In this document: piece after piece, positions 49,018 to 58,165 of the stretch
How positions within the stretch are numbered: the stretch's first letter is position 1
Layout: every line of letters begins with the position of its first letter
Assembly (NCBI RefSeq): GCF_036711975.1
Contig: NC_091973.1
Span: 14,818,001-14,882,000 of the forward strand
DNA length: 64,000 nucleotides
Direction: 5' to 3'
From: Onthophagus taurus
Lineage: Eukaryota > Arthropoda > Insecta > Coleoptera > Scarabaeidae
Notes under the pieces: model-generated
The model's input: only the letters and a program-made list of their open reading frames with translations
Told to the model about the DNA's origin: nothing
Databases searched by the model: none
Translations under genes and position numbers: made by a program

Positions 49018-49599
49018 ATGAGTCGAGTATTTGGTAGTGTGGGGATCGATAAGTTTGGGCGTACGTCTCGTAATAAATTTTATAATACTTCAGCATTTGA
49101 AGGTGGTGGTAGTGGCGGCGGTGGTAGAATCCCATTAACATCGAGTGGTGATTTCGATTTCCAAGGTCGTAAACTATCCAACATTCAAAATCCCACTGAT
49201 GATAGTGATTGCGCTATAAAAAGCTATGTTGATGCGAATTCACAAAAGTTGAAAGATTTACTGCAAACAAACGTAGACAGATTAATTGCCGAATGTCAGA
49301 GTATTAGATCTCAAATGAACTCTAAACAACTATATACATCTGGGGAGTTGACTCGTTTGGAAAATAAATTAGCTACAATTTTACAAGATATCAAACGTAT
49401 TAACACTGAAATCTTATTGAATCAACAAAGGTTAAATAACTATAAGGCCACATTAACACAAAACATAACATCCCATACTAGAACTTTGACTGCACTTGAA
49501 GACGGTGTTAGAAGTTTACTAAATCGTTTAGATGATATGGAAAACATTATAAATTCACGTCTTGATACATTGGAAAAACGAGTTGTACCTAATCCTTGA
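49018..49599 (+). CDS. Fibre-like coiled-coil protein (element 3)
   Basis: This is an intact 193-residue frame. The N-terminal motif is 'VGIDKFGRTSRNKF', followed by a Gly-rich hinge ('EGGGSGGGG'), then 'GDFDFQGRKLSNIQNPTDDS' and 'DCAIKSYVDANSQKL', the fibre-head-like pattern. A long heptad region follows, ending 'INSRLDTLEKRVV'. It corresponds to the block 1 protein with moderate divergence, except that block 1 lacks the Gly-rich hinge. It overlaps the integrase start by 4 nt. I infer a trimeric attachment or capsid-vertex protein. Confidence 0.5.
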   Translation: MSRVFGSVGIDKFGRTSRNKFYNTSAFEGGGSGGGGRIPLTSSGDFDFQGRKLSNIQNPTDDSDCAIKSYVDANSQKLKDLLQTNVDRLIAECQSIRSQMNSKQLYTSGELTRLENKLATILQDIKRINTEILLNQQRLNNYKATLTQNITSHTRTLTALEDGVRSLLNRLDDMENIINSRLDTLEKRVVPNP

Positions 49600-50534
49600 G
49601 GATGTTACCATCAAAGGCTAAACATATTATCGTTGAAGAGATACATCGTCCCGCACGTCGCATATTCCCCCGACGGCATACCATATTGAAGGGTATTGAT
49701 GATTTATGGCAAGCTGATTTAATTGAAATGCTCGAGTTTGCGAAGATAAATTCTGGATATAGATATATTTTAGTGGTTATCGATTGCTTTTCAAAATATC
49801 TCTGGATGGAGCCTTTGAAAAGTAAAAGTTCCAACGACGTTACTAAAGGATTCCATTCAATCCTATTGAAAGGTCGGGTTCCGAAAAATCTTCAAACTGA
49901 TCAGGGTAAGGAGTTTTACAATCGACCTTTCAAAAAGCTGATGTTAGATTTTAAAATTAACCACTACTCAACGTATAGCGTGATGAAGGCTTCGATGGCT
50001 GAAAGAGTAATTAGAACTGTAAAGCAAAGGCTCTATAAATACTTTAGTCTTTACGGAAATCATAAATGGTTACATCTTTTGAATGATATAGCTAAAGTTT
50101 ATAATGCTTCAAAGCATAGGACTACAAAGCTAGCTCCCAATTTAATAAATTCTAAATCTATTGAAAATCAGCTTCTCAGTACAGTCTACAATTTCGTAAA
50201 AATTGCTGGTAAAGGAAAGTTTAAAGTTAGCGATACGGTACGAATTAGTAGACATAAACATGTTTTCGATAAAGGATACCTACCAAATTGGACTACTGAA
50301 TTGTTTAAGATTGCTAAAGTTCAGATAACAAACCCTGTAACATATTTGTTGGAGGATATGAATGGTCAACCCATTTCAGGAGCATTTTACGAATTTGAGC
50401 TCAATTTATCTAAACAACCTGACGTTTATCTCGTTGAAAAAGTGTTAAGGAGGAAAGGGGATAGGTTGTACGTGAAATGGTTAGGTTTTGATTCGTCTCA
50501 CAACAGTTGGATTTCTAAAGAAAATGTATTGTAA
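49596..50534 (+). CDS. Maverick-type integrase with chromodomain (element 3), intact
   Basis: This 312-residue frame has the acidic residues in 'DLWQADLIEML', 'LQTDQGKEFYN' and 'MAERVIRTVKQR', then the SH3-like part and a chromodomain ('PDVYLVEKVLRRKGDRLYVK', 'WLGFDSSHNSWI'). No stops or frameshifts are visible, so this is the best-preserved integrase in the window. The start ATGA overlaps the fibre-like stop. Intact reading suggests that element 3 inserted fairly recently or that only its other genes decayed. Confidence 0.87.
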   Translation: MRMLPSKAKHIIVEEIHRPARRIFPRRHTILKGIDDLWQADLIEMLEFAKINSGYRYILVVIDCFSKYLWMEPLKSKSSNDVTKGFHSILLKGRVPKNLQTDQGKEFYNRPFKKLMLDFKINHYSTYSVMKASMAERVIRTVKQRLYKYFSLYGNHKWLHLLNDIAKVYNASKHRTTKLAPNLINSKSIENQLLSTVYNFVKIAGKGKFKVSDTVRISRHKHVFDKGYLPNWTTELFKIAKVQITNPVTYLLEDMNGQPISGAFYEFELNLSKQPDVYLVEKVLRRKGDRLYVKWLGFDSSHNSWISKENVL

Positions 50535-50734
50535 AGTTTAAATATATATTTTATTGGTTTAAATAAATTTTTCATTTAATACATTGTTTTTTATTTAAAA
50601 TACAGTTGTTTTTTTCACGCGCATTTCCGCTTGTGGTTAATAAACTTTCCATAGTAACGGTTGGTAAAAGATAAAAAATAAAGATTATCGAAAGGAAAGT
50701 TCCAGAAACAATAGAAATACTCACATTATAAAAA

Positions 50735-51091
50735 TTAAACTTCATTTAAATTTACAAAATTTAAAATATCCATTAGATAGGTAGAACCTTTAAAGACCAA
50801 ACCTATACAATTGATTGGACGTGTTAACATTGCAAACGTATCATCCTTTAATATTTCATCTTCATAACGTTTAGGTATATAGACTTTAAAATCCTCCAAT
50901 TCAATTAAAACTTTGGGGTATGTACTACTCGAATTAACATGTCTCTCAATTCCTATTATACGATATACTCTATTACACTCCAAACGAGAGACTCTAACCA
51001 AGGTTTTACTGGATCTTGCATATATATTGTTAAGTAAATCAAGTTTACTATTCAATGACGCATCAATTTGATTAAAATTTTCCATATTCAA
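50735..51091 (-). CDS. Small conserved Maverick protein, second type (118 aa)
   Basis: This is an intact minus-strand frame. After an N-terminal helix ('NQIDASLNSKLDLLNNIYAR') it has 'CNRVYRIIGIERHVN', 'YPKVLIELEDFKVYIPKRYE' and 'YLMDILNFVNL'. The 'LIELE..vYiPKR' pattern matches the proteins at 10702 and 52404, so it is probably the same fold, perhaps a small nucleic-acid-binding barrel. It is divergent with the 226-aa gene; about 340 bp of shared intergenic sequence could hold a two-way promoter. Confidence 0.5.
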   Translation of the reverse strand: MNMENFNQIDASLNSKLDLLNNIYARSSKTLVRVSRLECNRVYRIIGIERHVNSSSTYPKVLIELEDFKVYIPKRYEDEILKDDTFAMLTRPINCIGLVFKGSTYLMDILNFVNLNEV

Positions 51092-51431
51092 CCGATGTAA
51101 TCAACCTGTGGAAAACAACTGATTAGAAAATGTTATTTCAAGTAAATAAATAGATAATAATAAAATAACACGTGCATAATAAAGAAAAACCACAAAAACC
51201 ACAATTATCTCAACTGAAAAATATGAAAAAAACAAAATTATCCCAACTGAAAAATAATAACTGTAAAAAATAATGCATTGGCGAACAAACAAAATTACCA
51301 CAAAGAAAAACAGATAAATTTCTTCGGATGACAACATCGGGGAATAGGACAGATAAAAAATTAATATAAAATGCGGTGAAAAAGATATTATAGAATTAGT
51401 TCAATCTTAACCTGAGCATCGAGTTATAAAA

Positions 51432-52112
51432 ATGAGTTATAAACAGCCAGCAAGCTTGTTTGATTCGGCGGCCGAAGTTGTCAATTTAAGACTGAAGAAG
51501 AGGGTCCATGTATTCGAACTGTACGAGATGTTACCCATCCAGATCATATTGAGATTGTGGAGGACATGGTTTACGGATCATTGGGATGTGTTGGGAACAC
51601 ATAATCATGATGTAAATAGAATGATTATGTGTATCGAACCATTTTCATTCAATTTTCCATTCCCCCACAATCTTCAATGTGATTTGTTTGGTCACTTTGA
51701 GGACTACAGGTACGAACATTTAAAAGTTCATTTAAAATTTATATATATTTCATTAAACTGTACAATTTTTAGAGGTAACATTGAATACAGTCCATTCAGA
51801 AGCCAGCCACATTGTATTTTGACCCTCTGTTATGTAACTCCGGAGGGTAATGTCTGTCGAAATTGCGTGGATGAATTTAACGATACATTACTAAAGTACT
51901 TTATACCTTTACGAAATGCTGGTTTTAAATTAATCCACGATGCGGGAGTTCGTAAAATAGATCATGAAGATTTTGAACCGGCATATTTGCAAAATGTCAT
52001 TGAAGATGAAAGTCGGTGGTGTCAGTATTGCGTCAGAAAGACGGTTTTCCGTTTTATAGCGACAGAAAGATGCTCTCCAGATTTACATGATTATGTTATG
52101 GAAGAGGGTTAA
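51432..52112 (+). CDS. 226-aa Maverick protein with possible F-box/SOCS-like N-terminus
   Basis: This is an intact frame. Residues 6-45 ('ASLFDSAAEVVNLRLKKRV' and 'LYEMLPIQIILRLWRTWF') follow a 'SLxxxAxxxV...LPxxI' pattern seen in F-box or SOCS-box helices that recruit ubiquitin ligases. The rest is beta-rich and Cys-containing ('LTLCYVTPEGNVCRNCVDEF', 'FKLIHDAGVRKIDHEDFEPA'). I do not recognise the C-terminal domain. If the N-terminal reading is right, the protein could redirect host protein turnover; this is speculative. A truncated duplicate lies at 48099. Confidence 0.4.
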   Translation: MSYKQPASLFDSAAEVVNLRLKKRVHVFELYEMLPIQIILRLWRTWFTDHWDVLGTHNHDVNRMIMCIEPFSFNFPFPHNLQCDLFGHFEDYRYEHLKVHLKFIYISLNCTIFRGNIEYSPFRSQPHCILTLCYVTPEGNVCRNCVDEFNDTLLKYFIPLRNAGFKLIHDAGVRKIDHEDFEPAYLQNVIEDESRWCQYCVRKTVFRFIATERCSPDLHDYVMEEG

Positions 52113-52402
52113 AATGCGTGTGAAAGACGAGAAACCTAAAAAAAGGACCGGTTTATTTGACACTGTGAGTAATTTTTATTGTTTCTCAAATTTTCCTTTT
52201 GATAATTTTATTTTATTTTATTTTCTTCTTTTATCAACAGTTGTTATTGGAAATTTCTTTATCTACAAAGATGTTATTGCGTCTAACCACATTATTTTTT
52301 TTTGCGGTTTTGAATTATCTCTACCGCCTGATGGGAAATTTAATCATTCCGAATTTACACTCCAACCTGTTCACTTGCAGTTTATACACCGCTTATTGAA
52401 AA
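52087..52402 (+). CDS. Possible spliced gene downstream of the 226-aa gene
   Basis: A frame from 52087 reads 'MRVKDEKPKKRTGLFDT' and meets a donor ACT|GTGAGT (intron start about 52165); an acceptor ATCAACAG|TTG lies near 52240. The sequence after the acceptor gives 'LLLEISLSTKMLLRLTT' and a hydrophobic stretch in one frame. The same donor and acceptor occur in the duplicate at 48291-48368. Conservation of the splice signals supports an intron, but which frame is used is unclear. Confidence 0.35.
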
Positions 52403-52403
52403 G

Positions 52404-52739
52404 ATGGAACATCTAAATCGTTTAGGACAGTGTGAATTTTTACCTAAGAAAAAAGTTAGTGATTTACATTTACATACACCGTATCCAATTGTAGCCGTCA
52501 AACGTATTCCAAATCGAGCTTGGCCCACGGTAATTGTTGAACTGGAAGCTGGATTTATTGTGTTTCTACCTAAACGTATTGCTGAAGTGATTTCCGATGC
52601 TGAAATTGTTGAACTAAGTGAAATGTGTTTGGTATATCTTGGAGAACTTGAACTGAACAAGACATGTACTGTGCAAAAAATTGAATTTATAAAGAAGAAG
52701 AAGAAGATTGGTTCCAATGATGATGATGATGAAATGTAG
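52404..52739 (+). CDS. Small conserved Maverick protein (111 aa, element 3)
   Basis: It starts 'MEHLNRLGQCEFLPKKK', closely matching the 10702 protein, with 'HTPYPIVAVKRIP', 'WPTVIVELEAGFIVFLPKRI' and an extended basic/acidic tail (KKKKKIGS then DDDDE) not present in the other copy. The frame is intact. It is the last gene before the right TIR, matching its late position in block 1. Confidence 0.55.
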   Translation: MEHLNRLGQCEFLPKKKVSDLHLHTPYPIVAVKRIPNRAWPTVIVELEAGFIVFLPKRIAEVISDAEIVELSEMCLVYLGELELNKTCTVQKIEFIKKKKKIGSNDDDDEM

Positions 52740-52789
52740 TAGTCATATTACAGGTTAATCACAGATTATTTTTTTATATATTGTTTTTT

Positions 52790-53453
52790 ATATAATGCTT
52801 TGAAATGCAATTAATTAATTGCGAATCATAGATTATATTATGCTTTGAAATGTAATTAATTTTTTTAAAAAATGTTAATCACACATTATTTTTATATATT
52901 GTTTATATAATATTATGCTTTGAAATGTATTAATTTTTTTTAAAAATTGTTAATATATTTATTTTTTTGTAATAAGTTTTTTCATTTCTAATCCTATATC
53001 CCCACCACCACCATTTAATTTTTCAGCTCAAGTTACACCAATTTAAAGTTCAATTCTCAATCACAGTCGATCGACGTCATTACATTTTAATTTTTCAGTT
53101 TAATTTCATAAAAAATTCTAAAAGATTAAAAGTTAATTTATTTAAATTTTTCAGTTTAATTTCATAAAAAAATTCTAAAAGATTACAAGTTCATTTATTT
53201 AAATTTTTCAGTTTAATTTCATAAAAAAATTCTAAAAGATTAAAAGTTAATTTATTTATTTATATTAATTTAAATTTTTCTATTTAATTTTCTAAAAATC
53301 CCTAGATCTCTAGTTACTTTTAATACCAACCTAATTTTTTTTCCCCCAAACTTTAGTTGGTATCCCCCCCTATACCTAATACATTGAGGCGTGACGTCAC
53401 CGCAGGAGCAGCAGGAGCAACTTCCGGTCTAGAACCGGCATTCTTACACTACT
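52790..53453. repeat. Right TIR of Maverick element 3
   Basis: It is the inverse of 42550-43375, with fewer of the ATTTCAAAGCATAATAT units. The outer end ATTCTTACACTACT is intact. Confidence 0.8.
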
Positions 53454-53459
53454 ACCACA

Positions 53460-53989
53460 AAGTTTATGCGGCTCGTACACAATATCCCCAAAAATTAAAT
53501 GTTTGGGCTGGCTTAGTAGGTGACCATATTATCGGTCCTTTTTTCATAGAAGGAAATTTAAATGGTCATAAGTATTTAAACATTTTGCAAAATGACGTAA
53601 TCCCATCGCTTCAACAATTAGACAATGTTCAATTTGGAAGTATCTGGTTCCAACAAGATGATTGCCCGGCTCACAACAGCCGGCAAGTTAAAGAGTATCT
53701 TAACGCACAATTTCCAAATCATGTAATATCTATTTGCGGAACGTTAACTTGGCCGCCTAGATCACCAGATTTAGCCCCCAATGATTTTTTTCTATGGGGA
53801 TATTTAAAATCGAAAATTTATGGTTTTGATGAAGAAAAGACAACCAATCTGGATGACTTACAAACAAAAATTCGCAATTGTATACAGGATATTAGTCCCG
53901 ATATACTAGCGAATGTAAGGCGAACTTTTTACGATAGATTGGGCTATTGTTTAGCACAGAATGGTGGTTTATTTGAACACCTAATATAA
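53460..53989 (+). pseudogene. Tc1/mariner-like transposase, C-terminal half
   Basis: This is the continuation of the transposase interrupted at 42549. It has 'PQKLNVWAGLVGDHIIGPFF', the second catalytic Asp in 'WFQQDDCPAHNS', and the third in 'WPPRSPDLAPNDFFLWGYLK'. The frame is open to the end at 53989. The apparent open frame upstream of 53454 is Maverick TIR, not transposase. Confidence 0.8.
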
Positions 53990-54309
53990 AAAATATTTTA
54001 TTTTTATAGTTTTTTGTTTTATTTGTTGTTTTACAAAGTTTATTTCAGTTACTTACGAATTGTTTTTATTTTTAGAATTAAGAATTTGCTTTGTCTTATT
54101 TGAATTTCATTTATTATATTAGTTATTATTTTTATAATATTTCTTATCATTGAACGATGTCAAACGACCGACTGCTCTCCGATCCACTACTCTTGCGATT
54201 CCCCTCCCACTCCGCGCGCATATGCACACACACAAGTATACTTATACGTACGTCCGTGTTGGGTGTATCTCCTAAAATTAAAGTTACCAATCGGTATAGT
54301 GCGAAAACT

Positions 54310-54680
54310 ACCCTCACCATTAGGTAGAGATCCTCTTGTATATAAGGAATAAAAGAAGGGAAGTTAAAGGTATATAATTATGTGTCTGTGGTTCAGATTT
54401 GAGATCGTATGGGTTATTCAAATATCGGTATAGGGGTGTTTTTTATAATTGAACCTGGTCGTTCAAACTGTGCAAATCAGTTTTTGTGTGAATAAATCGA
54501 TCTATTTCATATGCCTCCAGAGTCGCCCCCTATCCTTCGGAGGGGACGTTAAGCCGTCGGTCCCGGCAACCAGTCGTCAATCTCTGGTTGTCGTTAGCAG
54601 CACGCATGTGTGTGAGGCTTGACTTTATAGGGACGAATGCGCGTGAGCGCTCTCTGACCCCACGCCCACGCTGATCGGAC
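54310..54680. other. Unassigned stretch
   Basis: No gene is seen. The segment at 54520-54580 (CCTTCGGAGGGGACGTTAAG) resembles the 3' ends of some insect non-LTR retrotransposons. This is only an impression. Confidence 0.35.
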
Positions 54681-54682
54681 CT

Positions 54683-54812
54683 GCGCCAGGCCGTTGAGCG
54701 AGTCGTGCGCTCCGCCAGGACGTTGAGCTAGCCGTGCGCTCCGCCAGGTCGTTGAGTGAGCCGTGCGCTCCTCCGCCAGGACATTGAGCTAGCCGTGCGC
54801 TCCGCCAGGCTG
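54683..54812. repeat. GC-rich minisatellite, about 32-bp unit x4
   Basis: Units resemble CGCCAGGACGTTGAGCTAGC followed by CGTGCGCTC, repeated four times with small changes. The composition is far more GC-rich than its surroundings. Confidence 0.8.
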
Positions 54813-54955
54813 CGGCCGAGATGAAGTGTGGTCGGAGGGTTGGGGCGGCGGTAACTCGTCATTGGCAACGAGTAAGCGGTATCGTCACCTAACGAGATAC
54901 CTTCTCATACCACCTCAAGCCTCCAAGGAAGAATGCACAAGGGGCCCACTGGGGC

Positions 54956-56572
54956 CTAAGTGCGAGCGTAAAAATTACGCACTCCACGCTTACATATATA
55001 CATACATGCCTCCAGTAATGTCAATTTATATCCCTTACCTTGATGATGTAATAGTTTTACGTTTCGTTTTTCATCGAAAACGTGATTATGAGTTAGGAAG
55101 TGTCTGCCGAAATTCGAATTTTCATTAAGCTTATGTTCCTTTATACGTTGTTTCAGGTTTCTCCCAGTTTCACCGATATATGTCGCACTACACGTATCAC
55201 ATTCAAGCGAATAAACACAATTTTTCAGTAGTATATCTGATTGGTTTTTTACGTTACTCAGGGTGTTCAGTAAGGTTGAATTAGTTTTAAATGATATTGA
55301 GATATTATATTTCTTGAAGATTCTTTGAATATTTGTTGATAGGTCCCCTGGATAATTTATAGATCTATATGTCAATATATTCTTGGTTAACGGAATTAAA
55401 GAGTCATTAATATCTAAGTTTATGTGTTTGTGAGTATATTTGTTAATAAGGTTATTCACAAATTTAGGGGGGTATTTATTATTGTGGGCGATGGTTTCTA
55501 TTATTTTAATTTCATTTTCTATCTGTTCGTGTGTATGTGGGGTGTCATATAGCCGGTGTATATAAGCATTAAACGCAGCACATTTATGGGAATAGTGGTG
55601 AAAGGAATCAAAAGGAATGACCACATCTGTCTGAGTTGGTTTTCTGTAGATGTCGAATTTTATTTCTCCATTATGTCTCTTTAAGGTGAGGTCTAAATAA
55701 TTTATTTCCCCATTGTGTTCATTCTCCATAGTAAACTCTATCTTTTCATGAAGAGTATTGACATGTTGTAATAGTTCTGTTAGAGACCTAGGTGAAGATT
55801 CATCCCAGATTATGAGAATGTCATCTACATATCTTTTCCAGAACAGAATGTATTTATTGTATTCATTGTCAAGTTGTAGGAACGATGTCTCTAGTTTATC
55901 AATGAAAAAGTCTGCTGGGAGACCGCTAAGTGGTGAACCCATAGGGAGGCCATCATTATATTTATAGAGTCCATCTTCAAATTGGCAGAAATTTAGTTGA
56001 GTACATAATTTAATCATTTTAAAGAGTTGATCCGCATCTGTTCCGGATAGATTTGCTTGTAAGTATTCCTTAACTATGATAAGTGTTTCTTGGGTGGGTA
56101 CATTGGTGTATAAGTTGACTATATCCAGTGAAAGCATACGAAAATCTTGTGGGAGGTTCAAATGGGAAATACTGTTAATTAATTCTTTCCTATTTTTAAT
56201 AGTGTTGGGCGGTTTAAATTGTAATTGCTTATAAATAAATTGATTAATAAATTTAGCAATTTTGTTTGTGTTCGAATTAATAGAAGAAATAATAGGGCGA
56301 ATGGGATGGTTTTGTTTATGTAACTTAATGATTGAGTACAGAACAGGGGCCTTAGGGTTCATGGGGATAAGAGAGAAACTTTTTATGTTATGTTTTTTAA
56401 GGAAGTCATCACATTCTTTAAGTATCTTTTTTGTTTTTATATGGAAAGCATTAAGTGGATTACGTGTTACCTTAATAAAATTATTATTGTTGAAGAAATC
56501 TTGAGTTTTCTGTAAATAGTCATCATTATGTATAATTGAAAGAGTTATCCTTGTTGCAAGAATAATGATCAA
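54956..56572 (-). CDS. Penelope-like reverse transcriptase with GIY-YIG endonuclease
   Basis: This is an open 538-residue frame. It has 'SLIPMNPKAPVLYSIIKLHK' and 'PIRPIISSINSNTNKIAKFI' (RT fingers), 'MLSLDIVNLYTNVPTQETLI' (first catalytic Asp), 'DGLPMGSPLSGLPADFFID', 'WKRYVDDILIIWDES' (catalytic DD), then 'CVYSLECDTCSATYIGETGR' and 'LKQRIKEHKLNENSNFGRHF' (GIY-YIG). It copies element RNA and nicks the target. The N-terminal ~150 residues usual in the family are missing, with the hammerhead motif only about 45 bp upstream. Most motifs are intact, so it is the best Penelope protein here, but it is 5'-truncated. Confidence 0.85.
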   Translation of the reverse strand: MIIILATRITLSIIHNDDYLQKTQDFFNNNNFIKVTRNPLNAFHIKTKKILKECDDFLKKHNIKSFSLIPMNPKAPVLYSIIKLHKQNHPIRPIISSINSNTNKIAKFINQFIYKQLQFKPPNTIKNRKELINSISHLNLPQDFRMLSLDIVNLYTNVPTQETLIIVKEYLQANLSGTDADQLFKMIKLCTQLNFCQFEDGLYKYNDGLPMGSPLSGLPADFFIDKLETSFLQLDNEYNKYILFWKRYVDDILIIWDESSPRSLTELLQHVNTLHEKIEFTMENEHNGEINYLDLTLKRHNGEIKFDIYRKPTQTDVVIPFDSFHHYSHKCAAFNAYIHRLYDTPHTHEQIENEIKIIETIAHNNKYPPKFVNNLINKYTHKHINLDINDSLIPLTKNILTYRSINYPGDLSTNIQRIFKKYNISISFKTNSTLLNTLSNVKNQSDILLKNCVYSLECDTCSATYIGETGRNLKQRIKEHKLNENSNFGRHFLTHNHVFDEKRNVKLLHHQGKGYKLTLLEACMYICKRGVRNFYART

Positions 56573-56617
56573 ATAAAAACCATATAAAAACTTCTAACTT
56601 GCGTTTATTTATATAAA

Positions 56618-56653
56618 GTCGTACTAGTTTCGGGTTACCCCATCATCAGCGAC
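56618..56653 (-). ncRNA. Hammerhead ribozyme motif (Penelope C)
   Basis: On minus: stem I GTCG/CGAC, core CTGATGA, stem II GGG/CCC closed by a GTAA loop, GAAA, stem III AC/GU with a two-base loop, cleavage after GUA. It lies upstream of the Penelope gene, where such ribozymes process the element's transcript. Confidence 0.7.
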
Positions 56654-56817
56654 AAAGTCAATGAAGCTATAAAAGGTGCAGACTGGAAATCAGGAGAAAG
56701 TAAAGCATTTTGCTATCTGATGGATAAACAAAATGAAGATGAAGTTGAAAATACAAATGGCGACGTTAAAAATGTGGAATGTTAAAAAGTAAAAATTCGA
56801 ATAAATCTTTAAGATCG

Positions 56818-57017
56818 TATTAAAGATGTGTTGGTGGGATGAGATGAGGTGAGACTGTTTTCTTCTACTGTGGTATTAACAGATTCACTGATTCCTTTTA
56901 ATTGATCCACCATTGTTTTAATCTGTGCTAATCTTCGTCTTTTATTTGTAGTACGTGGAGTTGGTGCAGAACCATAAACTGACTTTTGTGTTGAATTTTC
57001 TTCCAAGTGTTCAGGGC
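56818..57017 (-). pseudogene. Exon-like fragment of unknown gene
   Basis: After an acceptor-like TTTTTTCAG the minus strand reads 'SPEHLEENSTQKSVYGSAPT' and 'TNKRRRLAQIKTMVDQLKGI'. A basic segment followed by a short helix and a Ser/Thr tail could be the end of a DNA-binding host protein or of a transposase. I cannot name it. A plus-strand stop-free stretch at 56661-56785 is equally unassigned. Confidence 0.3.
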
Positions 57018-57158
57018 TCTGAAAAAATTAAATATGTTTGTTACAAATTCGCTCGCAATGTCGGTCGCATAATTTTTATAATATATGCATGTTATAGTTT
57101 CATATAAAATAATTTGCAATTGTAATATAATCTTTTAAATGGTAAAATGTATCGCCAT

Positions 57159-57715
57159 CTATGTCATCGTCATAATGCATGCTAGAAATGAGGTTAACAT
57201 TTTTTCGTTTACGTGGAATGTAAGACACAATCGTCTATTTTTTTGAAAAGCAAACATGCTAGAGAATGCTGGACGTTCTTTTGTGTTCACAAAATCAAGA
57301 GGTAGTTCTTTCTTGTTTTTCCTTATGGTACCCACAAGTGTTAGATCGTGATTTTGCCACAGGTCGTCAACTAACGGATAACTGGTGAACCAATTATCCG
57401 TTGTAACATTCCTGTCTGTTTTAGAAATTGATTCAATCAAACGTAACACTACGTTTTTTGAGTCATTAGGCACTTGGCAAGGCCCCGGAGATTGTTGACC
57501 AACATATACTTCTTGGTTGAAAGTATGGTACGTTTTTGCATCTGCTAAAGCGATTTCGATGTCCGCATAGGCTATCTCCGAACGTTTTTTGAGTCATTAG
57601 GCACTTGGCAAGGCCCCGGAGATTGTTGACCAACATATACTTCTTGGTTGAAAGTATGGTACGTTTTTGCATCTGCTAAAGCGATTTCGATGTCCGCATA
57701 GGCTATCTCCGAAAC
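57159..57715 (-). pseudogene. piggyBac-type transposase fragment with tandem duplication
   Basis: The minus strand reads 'ADAKTYHTFNQEVYVGQQSP' (catalytic-region Asp) and then 'NVTTDNWFTSYPLVDDLW' (second Asp) and 'LVGTIRKNKKELP', typical of DDE_Tnp_1_7. A segment of about 124 bp (57460-57583 and 57585-57712) is present twice, so the 'DAKTYHTF' part occurs in both. The N- and C-terminal parts are missing. Confidence 0.8.
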
Positions 57716-58165
57716 TAAAAGAGATAGAAAAAAAGTAGCTTACATGTCACGATCTCGTTTTTCGAGAAAATGCTAATGCCGAAAACTCCGAACAGCTATC
57801 GTCTTTTGTTTTCGCCTTATTTTCGCAAAAACTGCAAATTTTGCGAAAACGACAATCGCGAATATCTCACTTATTATAAAAGATGGAGTATTATAAATAA
57901 AACATTATATGGGCAACTTTTTACGAAGAATTTAGTGGCGTAGGTAGAATTTTTTTCCCATCTTTTATTTTCGAGATTTTAGACGTAACTTTATTTTTTT
58001 AAATGGAAACCATAGTAGGGTATATTTCTTATATTTATTGAATAATTAACAAAAATTCATTTTGTTCCTTTTGTTGTTGAAAAACGAGATCATGACATGT
58101 AAGCTACTTTTTTTCTATCTCTTATAGTTACGGAGATAGCCTATCCGGACATCGAGATTGGGACA
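57680..58165. repeat. Inverted repeat pair around 310 bp of spacer
   Basis: GAGATAGAAAAAAAGTAGCT near 57722 and its complement near 58104, with flanking matches including GATGTCCGCATAGGCTATCT against the complement of AGATAGCCTATCCGGACATC. Arms are about 85-95 bp. The centre has a smaller CGCAAAAACTGCAAATTTTGCG-like inverted repeat. It may be a MITE or an inverted duplication of piggyBac flanking sequence. Confidence 0.6.

Larger units (their letters stand above)
42550..53453. mobile_element. Maverick/Polinton-like element 3 with complete ends
   Basis: The element is 10,904 bp. It begins AGTAGTGTAAGAATGCCGGT and ends with the complement. The flanks are AACACA (42544-42549) and ACCACA (53454-53459), a 6-bp target duplication with one mismatch. 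Removing one copy restores the reading frame of the surrounding transposase, which supports the boundaries. It contains integrase, PolB (C-terminal only), DUF8207-like, fibre-like and small genes, but no capsid gene, so it is a rearranged defective copy. Confidence 0.85.
41904..54296 (+). mobile_element. Tc1/mariner-like transposon split by a Maverick-like element
   Basis: Inverted ends begin TACCGATTGGTAACTTTAAT (41904) and end with the complement at 54296, continuing as matching arms of about 75 bp containing CACCCAACAC and a TACGTATAAGTATACGTGTG-type segment. TA lies on both sides. Without the Maverick-like insertion the element is about 1.48 kb, a normal length for the group, and the transposase coding halves lie in the right order. 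Confidence 0.75.

Noticed and set aside
53357-53453. N-terminus of the transposase C-terminal frame
   Set aside because: It is Maverick TIR sequence that happens to be open; the true upstream half is at 42104-42549.
54520-54830. Ribosomal RNA gene fragment
   Set aside because: The GC-rich composition suggested it, but the sequence is a short minisatellite plus retrotransposon-tail-like sequence with no rRNA motif.
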